Source: Planctomycetales bacterium (lineage in GTDB: Bacteria > Planctomycetota > Planctomycetia > Planctomycetales > Planctomycetaceae). From it: DNA of 54,607 bases. The position numbers and the translations under genes were made by a program. This document shows positions 17,395 to 27,012 of this stretch, in pieces. Numbering within the stretch: the first letter of the stretch is position 1; each line of letters begins with the position of its first letter. The stretch lies in the NCBI GenBank assembly GCA_026400835.1, contig JAPLOA010000053.1, forward strand, positions 1 to 54,607, given 5' to 3'. The notes beneath the pieces were generated by a model. It ran no database searches. It was not told the DNA's origin and saw only the letters and a list, made by a program, of their open reading frames with translations.

Positions 17395-20292
17395 ATGATC
17401 GCGAGACTCCGATCTGCTGCCTCTGCAGCGTTCCATGTGGAACGCGGGATGATGGTTCGCCTTCTGCTCGCGTGGCTTGTGATCCCGGCCGCAGCACTCC
17501 ATGCGGATGAGCCGCTGAGAGAACTCATCAATCGCGAACTTGCTCCGCCTTCAGGAACCGCCTGGCCCAAAGCCAATGACGCCGAATTCCTGCGACGCGT
17601 TTCGCTGGATCTCAACGGCATGCCGCCGAGCGCGGATGAGGCTCGAGCATTCATCAACGATGCTGATCCGGCCAAGCGAGAGAAGCTGGTTGATCGACTT
17701 CTGGCATCGCCGCTTTACGCCCGGCATATTTCCACGACGCTCGACGTCATGCTCATGGAGCGTCGCGCGAACACTCACGTGCCGCAGGATCAGTGGCAGG
17801 CCTTCCTGCTGAAGTCTGTCCGCGACAACAAGCCATGGAACGTGCTGGCTCGCGAGATCATGACGGCCGACGGCGACACACCTGAAAACCGAGCCGCCGC
17901 GCGGTTCTATCTGGATCGAAACTCCGAACCCCACGTGATCACTCGCGACCTGGGTCGCATTTTCTTTGGTCGCGACATGCAGTGCAATCAGTGCCATGAT
18001 TCTCCGCTTGTTGCAGACTTCCTGCAGCGGGACTATCACGGTCTTCTGGCGATTGCCTCAGTGGGCTATGCCGTGACAAGGAAGGTCGCAGAGAAAGACG
18101 TGACCGTATTTGCCGAGCGTTCCCCGACTGATCTTTCTTTCGAATCCGTCTTCGAAAAAGGCAACATGCACCGCACGATCGCTCGCCTTCCCGGTGCTCC
18201 TTCTTTCACCGAACCCGTACTGTATCCCGGCGAAGATTACACGGTTGCTCCCGCCGATGGCGTGCGAGCTGTCCCGAAATTCAGTCGCCGAGCGATGATG
18301 GCAGAGCTGGCGACCAACGGGTCCAATCGGGCCTTCAACGAGAACATCGCTAATCGTCTTTGGGCCATGATGCTGGGTCGCGGTATCGTGCATCCGCTGG
18401 ACATGATCCATCCGGATAACCCGGCCGCCAGTCCCGCTTTGCTGACTCAGTTGGGTAGTCGCTTCGCTTCAATAAACTTCGACATGAAGATGTTCCTCCG
18501 TGAGATCGCCCTGAGTGATGTCTATCAACGACCGTTCGACCTCACACCGGACGCCGTTCCTTCACTCGCCGCTGCCAAGGCCGAGCATCTGCAGTTGGTG
18601 GCTCAGAAGGACTCGCTTGAGGTTCTTGCCCGAGACGCTGGTTCCGCATTCAGCGATGCCGACACCGCGTTTGCTGCCGCCGAGACCTCAATGCTTCCTG
18701 TCGCCGCTGAAGTTGACGGAGTGCGAACTCAGTACACTGAAGCGAAGAAGAAGGTCGACGAGGCACAGAAGGCTATCAATGATGCCACTACCGCCTTCAA
18801 TACGAAGAAGAGCTTCGCTGACACGCTTCAACAGGCCGCAGCTCCACTTCAGGCTGCTGCTGCATCTTTGCCGTCTGACACAGAGCTGGCTGCTTCGGCC
18901 GCTAAGCTGACCGAGAAAGCGAACGCGGTTTCAGCGGAGTTGCCTCCTCTCGAAAAGGCAGTCGCCGACAAGACAGCAGCAATGACGCCACTCAATGAAG
19001 CATTGGCCGCTTCGCGTACGACACTCGATGCCGCTGTCCAAAAGTTGCAGCCGCTTCAGGACGCTGTCAGAGTGGAAGAGGCAAAGGTTGTGGCGACTCG
19101 AGTCGTCATGCAGGAAGCTCAACAGAAGGCCGCGTCCGTGGCCAGTCGGATTGCCGTTCTGGAACGAGTTGGTTCAGCATCGGATCTGAACGCATCGCTC
19201 GCCAACTTAACTCAAACCACAGTCGCTGCAGAAGCGGCGATGACGACGGCGACTCAGCAGGTCGCTGAGTACATGCCGACCGTGGCCGCACGAACTGCTG
19301 CCATGGCAGAGGCCACGCAGTCAAAGGCCTCCGCCGAATCAGGAGTGAAGGTGATCGAGGAACAAATCACTCGCGATCGAGCTATCTCCAAAACTCTTGC
19401 CGAAGCGGCTGACGCTATGAAGCGTGCTCAGGCCGCGCTACCAGCTGATGAAGCATTGACGACGGGCCTCGCGACCATCAACACTAAGGTGACGAGATTA
19501 GAGTCACAGTTGAAGGCTGCTGAGACGACTCTGGTCGTTGCCAGTGAATTGTCGTCAGCCGCCGCCGAAGCAATGAAGACTGCAAAGTCCGCGATGGACG
19601 AAACCAACGCAGAGCTTGAGCGAAGACAGCAGGTCGCGTCTCTGGCAAGCACAACACTGGCCCAGTCAAAGGAGTCACTGCAGACGACGACTGTCTCCTT
19701 CGAAAAGGCCATGGACGCTGTTCCAACTGACCTCTCATCAACCTTTGCCTTGTCACAATTGAAGCCGCTCAGCCCTGAGCAAATGTGCTGGACCATCTTC
19801 AAAGTCACAACGGTCTATGATCGCTACGTCGCTCAGGAAGCAGCCGAACGCGAAAAGGCCAGCCCGCTCAGCGAACAGGAAAAACAGGATCCCGTCGTGC
19901 TTGCCGCCCGAGCCGCCGAGGTTGAGCAGTTGGCGTATGACAAACTCAAGGGAAACATTGCAAGCTACGTTCAGATCTATGGTGGAGCACCGGGACAGCC
20001 TCAGAATGATTTCTACGCAAGCCCCGACCAGGCTCTGTTCACAGCCAACGGCGGGGCGATCAACAGTTGGGTTGTTCCAGCCAGTGACAACGCGGCCGAG
20101 AGAATCGTGAAGACGATGGATGCGAAAGTCGCTGCCGAGGAACTCTACCTGGGCATTCTGACTCGCATGCCCACCGAACAGGAATCCGCCGAAGTCGCGT
20201 CATTCCTGGCCGCTCGGCCGGACCGAGCGAAAGCCGCGCAGGAACTTGTATGGGGCCTGATCAGCAGCGCGGAGTTTCGATTCAACAGATAA
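17395..20292 (+). CDS. DUF1549/DUF1553 protein with long internal coiled coil
   Basis: This is a 965-residue secreted protein. A signal peptide lies at about residues 19-37 (MMVRLLLAWLV to LHADE). DUF1549 follows (about 40-215), with the heme-like motif CNQCH at 197-201 and the start of a DUF1553 part (NENIANRLWAMMLGRGIVHP, about 315-335). Residues about 391-785 are an Ala/Lys/Glu-rich coiled coil that splits the DUF1553 domain. The second half of DUF1553 (LSPEQMCWTIFKVT, then LTRMPTEQE and a terminal SAEFRFNR) follows it. The usual N-terminal cytochrome c domain of PSD1 proteins is missing. The ATG at 17395 has GGAG 8 bases before it; an internal ATG at 17449 would give a shorter signal peptide. 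It is followed 77 bases on by DUF1501, so probably one operon. Confidence 0.87.
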   Translation: MIARLRSAASAAFHVERGMMVRLLLAWLVIPAAALHADEPLRELINRELAPPSGTAWPKANDAEFLRRVSLDLNGMPPSADEARAFINDADPAKREKLVDRLLASPLYARHISTTLDVMLMERRANTHVPQDQWQAFLLKSVRDNKPWNVLAREIMTADGDTPENRAAARFYLDRNSEPHVITRDLGRIFFGRDMQCNQCHDSPLVADFLQRDYHGLLAIASVGYAVTRKVAEKDVTVFAERSPTDLSFESVFEKGNMHRTIARLPGAPSFTEPVLYPGEDYTVAPADGVRAVPKFSRRAMMAELATNGSNRAFNENIANRLWAMMLGRGIVHPLDMIHPDNPAASPALLTQLGSRFASINFDMKMFLREIALSDVYQRPFDLTPDAVPSLAAAKAEHLQLVAQKDSLEVLARDAGSAFSDADTAFAAAETSMLPVAAEVDGVRTQYTEAKKKVDEAQKAINDATTAFNTKKSFADTLQQAAAPLQAAAASLPSDTELAASAAKLTEKANAVSAELPPLEKAVADKTAAMTPLNEALAASRTTLDAAVQKLQPLQDAVRVEEAKVVATRVVMQEAQQKAASVASRIAVLERVGSASDLNASLANLTQTTVAAEAAMTTATQQVAEYMPTVAARTAAMAEATQSKASAESGVKVIEEQITRDRAISKTLAEAADAMKRAQAALPADEALTTGLATINTKVTRLESQLKAAETTLVVASELSSAAAEAMKTAKSAMDETNAELERRQQVASLASTTLAQSKESLQTTTVSFEKAMDAVPTDLSSTFALSQLKPLSPEQMCWTIFKVTTVYDRYVAQEAAEREKASPLSEQEKQDPVVLAARAAEVEQLAYDKLKGNIASYVQIYGGAPGQPQNDFYASPDQALFTANGGAINSWVVPASDNAAERIVKTMDAKVAAEELYLGILTRMPTEQESAEVASFLAARPDRAKAAQELVWGLISSAEFRFNR

Positions 20293-20369
20293 TGGATTGT
20301 GTTGTGGACGATATGCCGCTCATTGTGTGAGCGGCCAGTTGATGGATTTTCTTTGGGAGCAGACCAGCC

Positions 20370-21659
20370 ATGAAACTCAATTACCCCTGCAACACCGTCG
20401 CACACGGATTGGCTCGCCGACAGTTCCTGGGAACTCTGGCCGCAGGTGCCGGAGCCATGGTCGGTGGACTCGGTGCTTTCACCTCGCAGGCGATGGCCGC
20501 ACATCTGAAGTCAGACCAGAAACGAATCGTCGTGTTCAATATGCACGGCGGTCTGAGTCAGCTTGAGAGCTGGGACCCAAAACCCGGCACCGAAACCGGT
20601 GGACCGTTCCTTGCGATTCCAACCTCCGTCCCGGGCATTCACATCAGCGAACTGTTGCCGCTCACGGCCATGCAGATGCATCATCTGTGTCTGGTGCGCG
20701 GCGTCAACACGTCCGAAGACGATCATGGCAAAGGCGCTTACTTGATGATGACCGGTCGGCGTCAGACCCCGGCTGGTGAGTTCCCTCAGATCGGTGCGGT
20801 CGCTTCAAAGACTTTGAATCCTCAGGACAGCTCGCTGCCTGGTCACATTCTGATTACTCCTGGCGGTGGTGGGGGACGTGGCAACGATTCGGCATGGCTG
20901 GGACCAAAGTACTCCAGCGTTCAACTAGGAAACGGCAATCCTCCACCGAACACCGTTCGACCGGATTCCATCACCGAGGACTCTGATAAGGCTCGCAACG
21001 ACTTCCGCCGTCAGGTCAGCGAACGATTCCTGAACCGTCGTCGCACGGCCGTGACCGAAGCGTTTACTTACTCTTTCGAGCAGGCTGAGAAGCTGATGAG
21101 TCAGCGCGATGTGTTTGACGTCTCGAAAGAACCTGCAAGTGAAATCGAACGCTACGGCAAGCACGATCTCGGACGACACTGCCTGCTGGCTCGACGCTTG
21201 CTGGAGAGCGGTGTGTCGTTCGTGCAGTTGTCGCATTCAAACTATGATACTCACAATGAGAACTTCAATTTCCACATCGAGCAACTCGGCGAATTCGACT
21301 TTGCCTTCTCTACGTTCGTCGCGGACCTCGCGCAACGCGGCATGCTGGACAGCACGTTGATTGTGGTACTCAGCGAGTTCGGACGCACGCCGAATGTGAA
21401 TCTGTACTACGGCCGTGATCACTGGTCGCGAGCGTGGTCCGTCTGCATGGCCGGAACCAAAGTTCCGCGCGGTCATGTGTTCGGGGCGACCAACGACAAG
21501 GGCACTGAAGTGATCGACAAGCAGGTCGACCACGGCAACCTGTTTCACACTTATCTGCAGGCGGTCGGAGTTGACTCAACGGGCAACTTCGACATCGACG
21601 GCCGGGAAATGCCAATCGCAGATCCAGCGTCTCGACCAATTGATGGATTTCTGGTGTGA
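20370..21659 (+). CDS. DUF1501 protein with Tat-like signal
   Basis: This is a 429-residue protein of the DUF1501 family, related in fold to sulfatases and alkaline phosphatases and abundant in planctomycetes, where it is paired with DUF1549/1553 proteins. Residues 16-45 form a twin-arginine-like signal (ARRQFLGTLAAGAGAM to QAMAAH), so it is probably exported folded. Family motifs visible are VVFNMHGGLSQLESWDPKP, RGVNTSEDDH, HLLARRLLESGVSF-like DLGRHCLLARRLLESG and VVLSEFGRTPN. The start at 20370 is preceded by GGGAG. It lies directly downstream of the coiled-coil PSD1 gene and probably acts with it. The enzymatic activity, if any, is unknown. Confidence 0.9.
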   Translation: MKLNYPCNTVAHGLARRQFLGTLAAGAGAMVGGLGAFTSQAMAAHLKSDQKRIVVFNMHGGLSQLESWDPKPGTETGGPFLAIPTSVPGIHISELLPLTAMQMHHLCLVRGVNTSEDDHGKGAYLMMTGRRQTPAGEFPQIGAVASKTLNPQDSSLPGHILITPGGGGGRGNDSAWLGPKYSSVQLGNGNPPPNTVRPDSITEDSDKARNDFRRQVSERFLNRRRTAVTEAFTYSFEQAEKLMSQRDVFDVSKEPASEIERYGKHDLGRHCLLARRLLESGVSFVQLSHSNYDTHNENFNFHIEQLGEFDFAFSTFVADLAQRGMLDSTLIVVLSEFGRTPNVNLYYGRDHWSRAWSVCMAGTKVPRGHVFGATNDKGTEVIDKQVDHGNLFHTYLQAVGVDSTGNFDIDGREMPIADPASRPIDGFLV

Positions 21660-21788
21660 CCCAATGAGACTCGGTATGAATCGAATTGCCGGGGTAATCC
21701 GTTAACCCCGAAGTCCCCCTCTTGATTCCCCGCGAAGATATCTCCTGAAGTTGCCAGACTGACAACGCTCCCAGCAAACTGCGATTGT

Positions 21789-21850
21789 CTTGGCGCCTTA
21801 GCGTCTTTGCGCGAAACTATTTCAAATCACGCGAAGGCGCGAAGGAACAG
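21789..21850. repeat. Possible palindromic repeat
   Basis: GGCGCCTTAGCGTCTTTGCG on the left mirrors CGCGAAGGCGCGAAGG on the right imperfectly. It resembles dispersed 'CTTCGCGCCTTTGCG' elements. It lies in the 288-base spacer between the convergent DUF1501 and transporter genes. Confidence 0.4.
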
Positions 21851-21947
21851 GGAACCGCAAGGCGACGAAAGCAGGTGAGCTCTGAAGGGCCACAATCTCC
21901 GTTATCGTCGCTCATTTCCAGCATCTGGTATCTCGCGGCTTGGCCAC

Positions 21948-22865
21948 TTACTTTCCCATTAACGCCACCAGCACCGAAGCCGTCAACAGCGCCGCACCGA
22001 AGAGACGCAGCAGCATGACTCGGGCGGAGTGATGAGATTCCTGGCCGCCAAAGAATCGAGCCAGCGCCCAGGCCAAAGCCACGGCCCAGAGTCCTCGCAG
22101 GGCATACACGATGTTGATCCGAGTCGCATCGCCGTAGGCTGACAAAGACCATGACATGCTCAGCGCATTGGCTGCCATCAGCAGAGTCCCAATCACGATA
22201 GGCTTCGTCGTGCCAAGCGATGCCAGACGAGAAGGACGGTCAGCCCAGGGCAACACTGCGCAGGAAAAGAGTCCGGTCGCTACGAACACGGTGGGCAAGA
22301 ACTTCGTCGCAAGAACTGCCGGGTTCGGTTGTCGAAAGACCCACGCCTGAAGTCCGACGTCGAACAGCGACATGCAGATCGCAGCTCCCAGCGCGAGCAC
22401 GATAGTAAGGACTGTTTTCTGGGGATTGTGGTGAGTGGACGCCTTGGGAACTCGAGTTCCCGATTGCACAAATCCGACTCCGACCGTCGCGAGAACCGCA
22501 CCGATCCAGACTCGGCCTGGAATCTCTTCGTTCGCCCAGGCCGACACCATCAGAGCAACCATGATGACCTTCACGCCGAAGATTGGCGTCGCCACCGATA
22601 CATCGCCGTGCTTGTAAGCCAGATAAGTCAGGACCTGACCGAGCACAAAAGAACCGGCTACCAAAGCCGCCTGCCACCAAACGGAGACGGGCAGAAATCG
22701 TCCGGTGAGGATCGCAAAGCTTCCCCAGGAAATCGCCAGCCAGAAGTTTGCCAGAAACGTGCCGGTCCACGGGCTGGATCCGCGAGCGATCGCGTTCTTG
22801 GCGTAGATCATCCCAATCACGAAGACGATGCTTGAGAACAGAGGAAACAGCAAATGCAGTGGCAC
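21948..22865 (-). CDS. EamA/DMT-family transporter
   Basis: This is a 305-residue integral membrane protein with about ten hydrophobic helices in two homologous halves, as in the drug/metabolite transporter (EamA) superfamily. Visible family features are AYKHGDVSVATPIFGVKVIM in the first half and the Gly/Ala-rich last helix. Members export small metabolites or take up sugars; the substrate cannot be inferred. The start is a GTG at 22865. No strong Shine-Dalgarno site precedes it, and an ATG at residue 19 is the alternative, though it would cut into the first helix. It is divergent from tgt, with 140 bases between. Confidence 0.8.
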   Translation of the reverse strand: MPLHLLFPLFSSIVFVIGMIYAKNAIARGSSPWTGTFLANFWLAISWGSFAILTGRFLPVSVWWQAALVAGSFVLGQVLTYLAYKHGDVSVATPIFGVKVIMVALMVSAWANEEIPGRVWIGAVLATVGVGFVQSGTRVPKASTHHNPQKTVLTIVLALGAAICMSLFDVGLQAWVFRQPNPAVLATKFLPTVFVATGLFSCAVLPWADRPSRLASLGTTKPIVIGTLLMAANALSMSWSLSAYGDATRINIVYALRGLWAVALAWALARFFGGQESHHSARVMLLRLFGAALLTASVLVALMGK

Positions 22866-23005
22866 GATCAGGCCTAAACGGAAAAAGTCGTGCGAAAACA
22901 GAAAGCTCGTGAACGGTTCTGCTTCGCTATGGTCCCCGCGAGAGTTACGCTACGCCGCGAATCGTACGACAGTTCCCCGTTCTTAACAGTCACTCTGCTT
23001 CTTCT

Positions 23006-24169
23006 ATGACGAATTCTCTCCCCGCCTGGACGCCCGGCGGCGGCCTGCATTACCAACTCCTGGCCACCAGCGGCCGCGCGCGGCGTGGTCGGTTTGTGAC
23101 CGCGCACGGTCAGGTCGAAACGCCATCGTTCATGCCTGTGGGAACTCAGGCAACGGTCAAGTGCGTTCTGCCCGATCAGGTCGCAGCCACCGGCGCGCAG
23201 GTTGTGCTTGCCAATACATACCACCTGGGGATCCTTGACCGAACGCAGATCGTCGAACGTCTCGGTGGTCTCCACACGATGATGAGATGGAACCAGACGA
23301 TTCTGACGGACTCGGGAGGATTTCAGGTCTTCAGTCTGCCCGAACGCAAGATCACCGAAGAGGGCGTGAGCTTTCAGTTTCGCTCGGGCAAGAAAGAAGG
23401 CGAGAGCACTCCGATGATGCTCTCCCCCGAAAGCGCCATGGACATCCAACGCAGACTCGGCGCCGATATCGTGATGGCTTTCGACGAATGTGTGGATCAT
23501 CGCATGCCGCCCAAGTACATGTCCGATTCACTGGACCGAACTTTTCGCTGGTTGAAACGATGCGCGGCCGCGCCGATTCAGGAGCATCAGCATCTGTTCG
23601 GAATCATTCAGGGCGGGATGGAGTTTGATCTGCGATCAAAGGCTGTGCGTCAGGTGACGTCGCTGAATCTTCCGGGGTATGCGATCGGTGGAGTTTCCGT
23701 CGGTGAAGGTCATGAAGCGATGGTTCGCATCGTGAAGCATACCGCGCCATTGATGCCGTCTGATCAGGTTCGCTATCTGATGGGAGTTGGGTTACCTGAA
23801 GACATCGTGGCAGCCGTGGAATGCGGCATGGATATTTTTGACTGCATCATCCCGACTCGCTACGCGCGAGAAGGCACCGTCTTTACCTGGGACGGTAAGA
23901 TGCGACTGCAGGACAAGACCTATCGCAAGGATCGTTACCCGATCGATACGGCCTGTGAGTGCGTCGCGTGTGCGGGTGGTTTCAGTCGAGCGTATCTGCG
24001 GCACCTTCTTTTCGCCGACGAACCGCTGTACGGAACCCTGGCAACACTTCACAACCTGCAATTCTATCAGGATCTGATGCGAGCAATCCGCCTGGCAATT
24101 GAAGAAGATCGCTTCACCAAATGGGCCGAAAGCTTCCGCGCGAAACACCTCAAAGGCCGCGCGATGTAG
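23006..24169 (+). CDS. tgt: tRNA-guanine transglycosylase (queuine tRNA-ribosyltransferase)
   Basis: This 387-residue enzyme exchanges guanine-34 of tRNA-Asn, -Asp, -His and -Tyr for preQ1 in queuosine synthesis. All key residues are visible: the general acid/base D102 in LTDSGGFQVFSL, the substrate loop GIIQGG, the nucleophile D279 in FDCIIPTRYAREG, and the zinc ligands C317, C319, C322 (CECVAC) and H349 (LHNLQFY). Length matches bacterial Tgt. Two of its substrates, tRNA-Asn(GTT) and tRNA-Tyr(GTA), are encoded 9 kb downstream in this window. No other queuosine gene is adjacent. The ATG at 23006 fits the family's N-terminus. Confidence 0.97.
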   Translation: MTNSLPAWTPGGGLHYQLLATSGRARRGRFVTAHGQVETPSFMPVGTQATVKCVLPDQVAATGAQVVLANTYHLGILDRTQIVERLGGLHTMMRWNQTILTDSGGFQVFSLPERKITEEGVSFQFRSGKKEGESTPMMLSPESAMDIQRRLGADIVMAFDECVDHRMPPKYMSDSLDRTFRWLKRCAAAPIQEHQHLFGIIQGGMEFDLRSKAVRQVTSLNLPGYAIGGVSVGEGHEAMVRIVKHTAPLMPSDQVRYLMGVGLPEDIVAAVECGMDIFDCIIPTRYAREGTVFTWDGKMRLQDKTYRKDRYPIDTACECVACAGGFSRAYLRHLLFADEPLYGTLATLHNLQFYQDLMRAIRLAIEEDRFTKWAESFRAKHLKGRAM

Positions 24170-24311
24170 AAGGCGTGTTCCCCAGATAAATTCCCATCAA
24201 GCATTACGATGTTATGCAGCGGTTTCCCCGTCAGCGCGGAGACCGCTTGAATTGGGGGCTGAGTTGAGCTGACTCAATGTGAGCGAGAACTCCAGGCTCG
24301 GTCGTGATTCG

Positions 24312-24719
24312 TTACTCGAATGGATTGATTAGCGATACTCCGGTATGTTGGAAGTCGCTCACGTTCCGTGTCACGATGGTCAACTGATGTTGGATCGCGG
24401 ATGCCGCAATCAGGCTGTCTTTCACTGGCATGGCTCGACCCTTCTTCTTGAGGCGAACAAGGAGTGCAGCCCATGCGGAAGCTGTGCCCGAATCCAGATC
24501 AATCACGCGTAGTCGCTTCATGCCTTCGGCAAACCAGTGTTCAAGCTCTTTGCGCTTGCGGGGAGAAATCGTCAGTCCAATTCCATATTCGATTTCACCA
24601 AGCACGATGGGGGTCACGGTCAGGTCTCTTTCGTGCTTTCGTAACCACTCCACAACCTTGGCAGAAGGCTCAGGTCGAGTAACTTCACTCAGCACATTCG
24701 CATCCACCAGGAACTTCAT
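24312..24719 (-). CDS. vapC: PIN-domain toxin (VapC/FitB-like)
   Basis: This 135-residue protein is a PIN-domain ribonuclease toxin. The acidic catalytic set is visible: D6 in FLVDANVLSEV, the Glu of VLGEIEYG (about residue 43), the Asp of VKDSLIAA (about 100) and the Asp of TRNVSDF (about 118). The phrase PVKDSLIAASAIQH is typical of FitB/VapC proteins. Its ATG overlaps the stop of the antitoxin gene in ATGA, so the two are translationally coupled. VapC toxins cut tRNA or rRNA; the target here is unknown. Confidence 0.92.
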   Translation of the reverse strand: MKFLVDANVLSEVTRPEPSAKVVEWLRKHERDLTVTPIVLGEIEYGIGLTISPRKRKELEHWFAEGMKRLRVIDLDSGTASAWAALLVRLKKKGRAMPVKDSLIAASAIQHQLTIVTRNVSDFQHTGVSLINPFE

Positions 24720-24946
24720 AAATCTTCAGTCGATTCGGAAGGCAGTGGCTGAAACCAGTCGCCTGACGGACAGGAGAGAAGCCAATCTACAACACCAGCA
24801 TTGTCCTCCAAAGGCTGTCGTTTCAGGAGGTATTGCCCTTCTTCAAGTCGTTCCAGTTGAAACTGCTGACCGGGCATGATGTGATCCTGCTCCCGCAATT
24901 CAGCCGGCAGTACGATTTGACCCTTGCTGGAAACCGTGGTTTTCAT
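24716..24946 (-). CDS. vapB: AbrB/MazE-type antitoxin (VapB-like)
   Basis: This 76-residue protein has an N-terminal SpoVT/AbrB swapped-hairpin DNA-binding domain (TTVSSKGQIVLPAELRE, residues 3-19). Its C-terminus (DWLLSCPSGDWFQPLP) should wrap the PIN toxin. It is the first gene of the pair, so it neutralises the toxin and represses the operon. The start at 24946 is fixed by the conserved MKTTVSSKGQ opening and by the palindrome that begins one base upstream. There is no Shine-Dalgarno site, so the message may be leaderless. Confidence 0.92.
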   Translation of the reverse strand: MKTTVSSKGQIVLPAELREQDHIMPGQQFQLERLEEGQYLLKRQPLEDNAGVVDWLLSCPSGDWFQPLPSESTEDL

Positions 24947-24947
24947 G

Positions 24948-24972
24948 CTTGGTAAGATACTGTCTTACCAAG
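24948..24972. promoter_or_regulatory. Operator palindrome of the toxin-antitoxin operon
   Basis: CTTGGTAAGA (24948-24957) and TCTTACCAAG (24963-24972) are perfect 10-bp arms around 5 bases. The palindrome abuts the antitoxin ATG (24944-24946) with one base between, leaving no room for a leader. Binding of the VapBC complex here would autoregulate the operon. Confidence 0.8.
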
Positions 24973-25027
24973 GCGGTGTCAACGCCCATGCGTTTTGGCG
25001 ATCATCGTAGAGCAGTTGCATATTTCG

Positions 25028-25169
25028 GTAGGTCCACCTTGCCGAAGAGGGTTTCGCGGCTGGCCGCGACCAGTGTGCACGCAGGTTATCGAAACTGGTT
25101 GAGTAGCCAACCAATTGCAAACTTGGTTCGCCTTTTCGGCGAAAGTCCTTTCCGGCAGAAAGGACCTAC
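25028..25169. repeat. MITE-like element with about 20-bp terminal inverted repeats
   Basis: The left end begins GTAGGTCC and reads through TTGCCGAA (25028-25046). The right end (25150-25169) is its imperfect reverse complement, ending GGACCTAC. The 142-bp body also holds smaller hairpins (GGCTGGCC; CCTTTTCGGCGAAAG). It has no coding capacity and lies between the toxin-antitoxin promoter and the end of the aldehyde dehydrogenase gene. Confidence 0.6.
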
Positions 25170-25179
25170 TGAATCAAAC

Positions 25180-26664
25180 CTACCTCGATCCCATTGCCAT
25201 CGTGACCGTCTTCAACTCCGTGTAGTTGGCCAGGCCAGCTTCTCCCAGTTCTCGACCGATGCCGCTCATCTTGAAACCACCAAACGGAGCAGCCGCGTCG
25301 AACACATCGTAGCAGTTGACCCACACCGTACCGGCTCGCAAATTATGAGCCATCTGGTGCGCCTTATGAACGTCGCGTGTCCAGACCGCTGCGGCCAATC
25401 CATAGCAGGTGTTGTTCGCTCGACGAGTCACCTCGGCGATGTCCTTGAACTTCAGGATACTCAGGACAGGCCCGAAGATTTCTTCGCGAGCAATATCCAT
25501 CTGGTCCTGGACGTCGGTAAACACTGTCGGCTGAATGAAGTAGCCACGATTGCCATAACGAGCACCACCCGTCTGGCAGTTTGCTCCCTGCGCCTGACCG
25601 CGATCGATGTAGCTCATGATCTTGTCGAACTGAGCCTGGTCGATCTGTGGCCCCTGTTGAGTTTCGGTGTCAAACGGATTCCCAAGCACTCGCTGGCTCG
25701 CGCGTTTGACGAGCTTTGCGACGAACTCGTCGTGAACCGATTCTTCCACAAACAGTCGACTTCCCGCGCAGCAACATTGTCCCTGATTGAAGAACAACCC
25801 GAACTCGGCACCGGCGACAGCGGCATCGAGATCAGCATCAGCGAAGACAATGTTGGGGCTCTTGCCGCCGAGTTCAAAAGTCAGCCGCTTCAGAGTCTCC
25901 GCGGCTTCTCGCATGATGATCTTTGCCGTACTGCCTTCGCCCGTGAAGGCAATCTTGTCCACCTGTGGATGCTTCACCAGTGATGCGCCAGCAGTTGGTC
26001 CGTAACCCGGAACGACGTTGATAACTCCGGGAGGGAAGCCGGCTTCCAGTGCCAGTTCAGCCAGACGCAGACAGCTCAGCGGAGTCTGCTCGGCGGGCTT
26101 CATGACGATCGTGTTTCCAGTTGCCAGAGCAGGGCCCCATTTCCACGCGACCATCAGCAGTGGAAAGTTCCATGGGATAATCTGTCCGCAAACACCAATC
26201 GGCTCGCGACGTGTGTAGCAGAAGTAGTCGCCGCGGATCGGTACAGTGTCGCCCTTGATCTTGTCGGCCCAGCCGGCATAGTATCGCAGGCAGTCGATTG
26301 CCAGCGGCAGGTCGGCAGCACGCGCATCATTGATGGGTTTGCCGTTGTCGAGCGACTCAAGTCCGGCGAGTTCATCGAGTTGTCGTTCTGCAAGGTCCGC
26401 CAGTTTGTTCATCAGGCGACCTCGCTCACGAGCATCCATGCGAGACCATGGCCCGGTCTCGAACGCAGCTCGCGCGGCATGCACGGCGAGATCGACGTCG
26501 GCCGCATCACCTTCCGCCACTTCGCAGATCACTTCTTCTGTCGCCGGATTGATGGTCGCAAATGTCTTGCCACTGACCGACGGACGAAACTCATCCCCGA
26601 TCAAAATCCCTGTCTGGCGAATTTTGGGGATCGTAAACTGACGAGGTTCCGTGACTGCAGACAT
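25180..26664 (-). CDS. NAD(P)-dependent aldehyde dehydrogenase
   Basis: This 494-residue enzyme of the ALDH1/2-like class oxidises aldehydes to acids. Motifs seen are the cofactor-binding [19 protein letters not shown] (about 163-181), the general base E264 in [12 protein letters not shown] and the nucleophilic Cys in [14 protein letters not shown] (C297-C299, the middle one expected to be catalytic). Near the end is [11 protein letters not shown]. The ATG at 26664 has AAGGAG 7 bases before it, which decides the start against the longer frame that opens at 26847. The substrate cannot be fixed; betaine aldehyde, acetaldehyde and others are possible. The upstream spacer holds a 65-bp palindrome. 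Confidence 0.95.
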   Translation of the reverse strand: MSAVTEPRQFTIPKIRQTGILIGDEFRPSVSGKTFATINPATEEVICEVAEGDAADVDLAVHAARAAFETGPWSRMDARERGRLMNKLADLAERQLDELAGLESLDNGKPINDARAADLPLAIDCLRYYAGWADKIKGDTVPIRGDYFCYTRREPIGVCGQIIPWNFPLLMVAWKWGPALATGNTIVMKPAEQTPLSCLRLAELALEAGFPPGVINVVPGYGPTAGASLVKHPQVDKIAFTGEGSTAKIIMREAAETLKRLTFELGGKSPNIVFADADLDAAVAGAEFGLFFNQGQCCCAGSRLFVEESVHDEFVAKLVKRASQRVLGNPFDTETQQGPQIDQAQFDKIMSYIDRGQAQGANCQTGGARYGNRGYFIQPTVFTDVQDQMDIAREEIFGPVLSILKFKDIAEVTRRANNTCYGLAAAVWTRDVHKAHQMAHNLRAGTVWVNCYDVFDAAAPFGGFKMSGIGRELGEAGLANYTELKTVTMAMGSR

Positions 26665-26882
26665 GCGGATGCTCCTTAGAACAAGTGGGAGAAAAGTGCG
26701 TCGGTCAGGTGCGATGTTCGTGGCAAAAGGTTGTGGGCTGCTGATATCAATGGCAGAGACGCAACCACTCCTGGTTTCGCGCGAGGCGATTATGCCTTTG
26801 CGATTTGAGAAAAGCGAACGAACACAGGGGAGTGGTGCAAAAGCCATGGAGCCGCCGGGATGAACAAGCTGTTGATTTAATC

Positions 26883-26947
26883 GTTTACCGCCCAGCCGGA
26901 GGCGCCGGCATTTTATGCTGGCCGGCGCCTCCGGCTGGGCGGTAAAC
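26883..26947. repeat. Palindromic repeat (GTTTACCGCCCAGCCGG family), intact copy
   Basis: Perfect 27-bp arms at 26883-26909 and 26921-26947 surround an 11-base centre. The same arms occur at 949-974 and 1164-1189. It lies between the stop of the PSD1 gene and the upstream region of the aldehyde dehydrogenase gene. Confidence 0.85.
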
Positions 26948-27012
26948 AGAGCCCCGCAAGATGCGACTGAATCAACATTCTGGTAAACCCGGTGGCATAG
27001 TGATTGGGCGAG

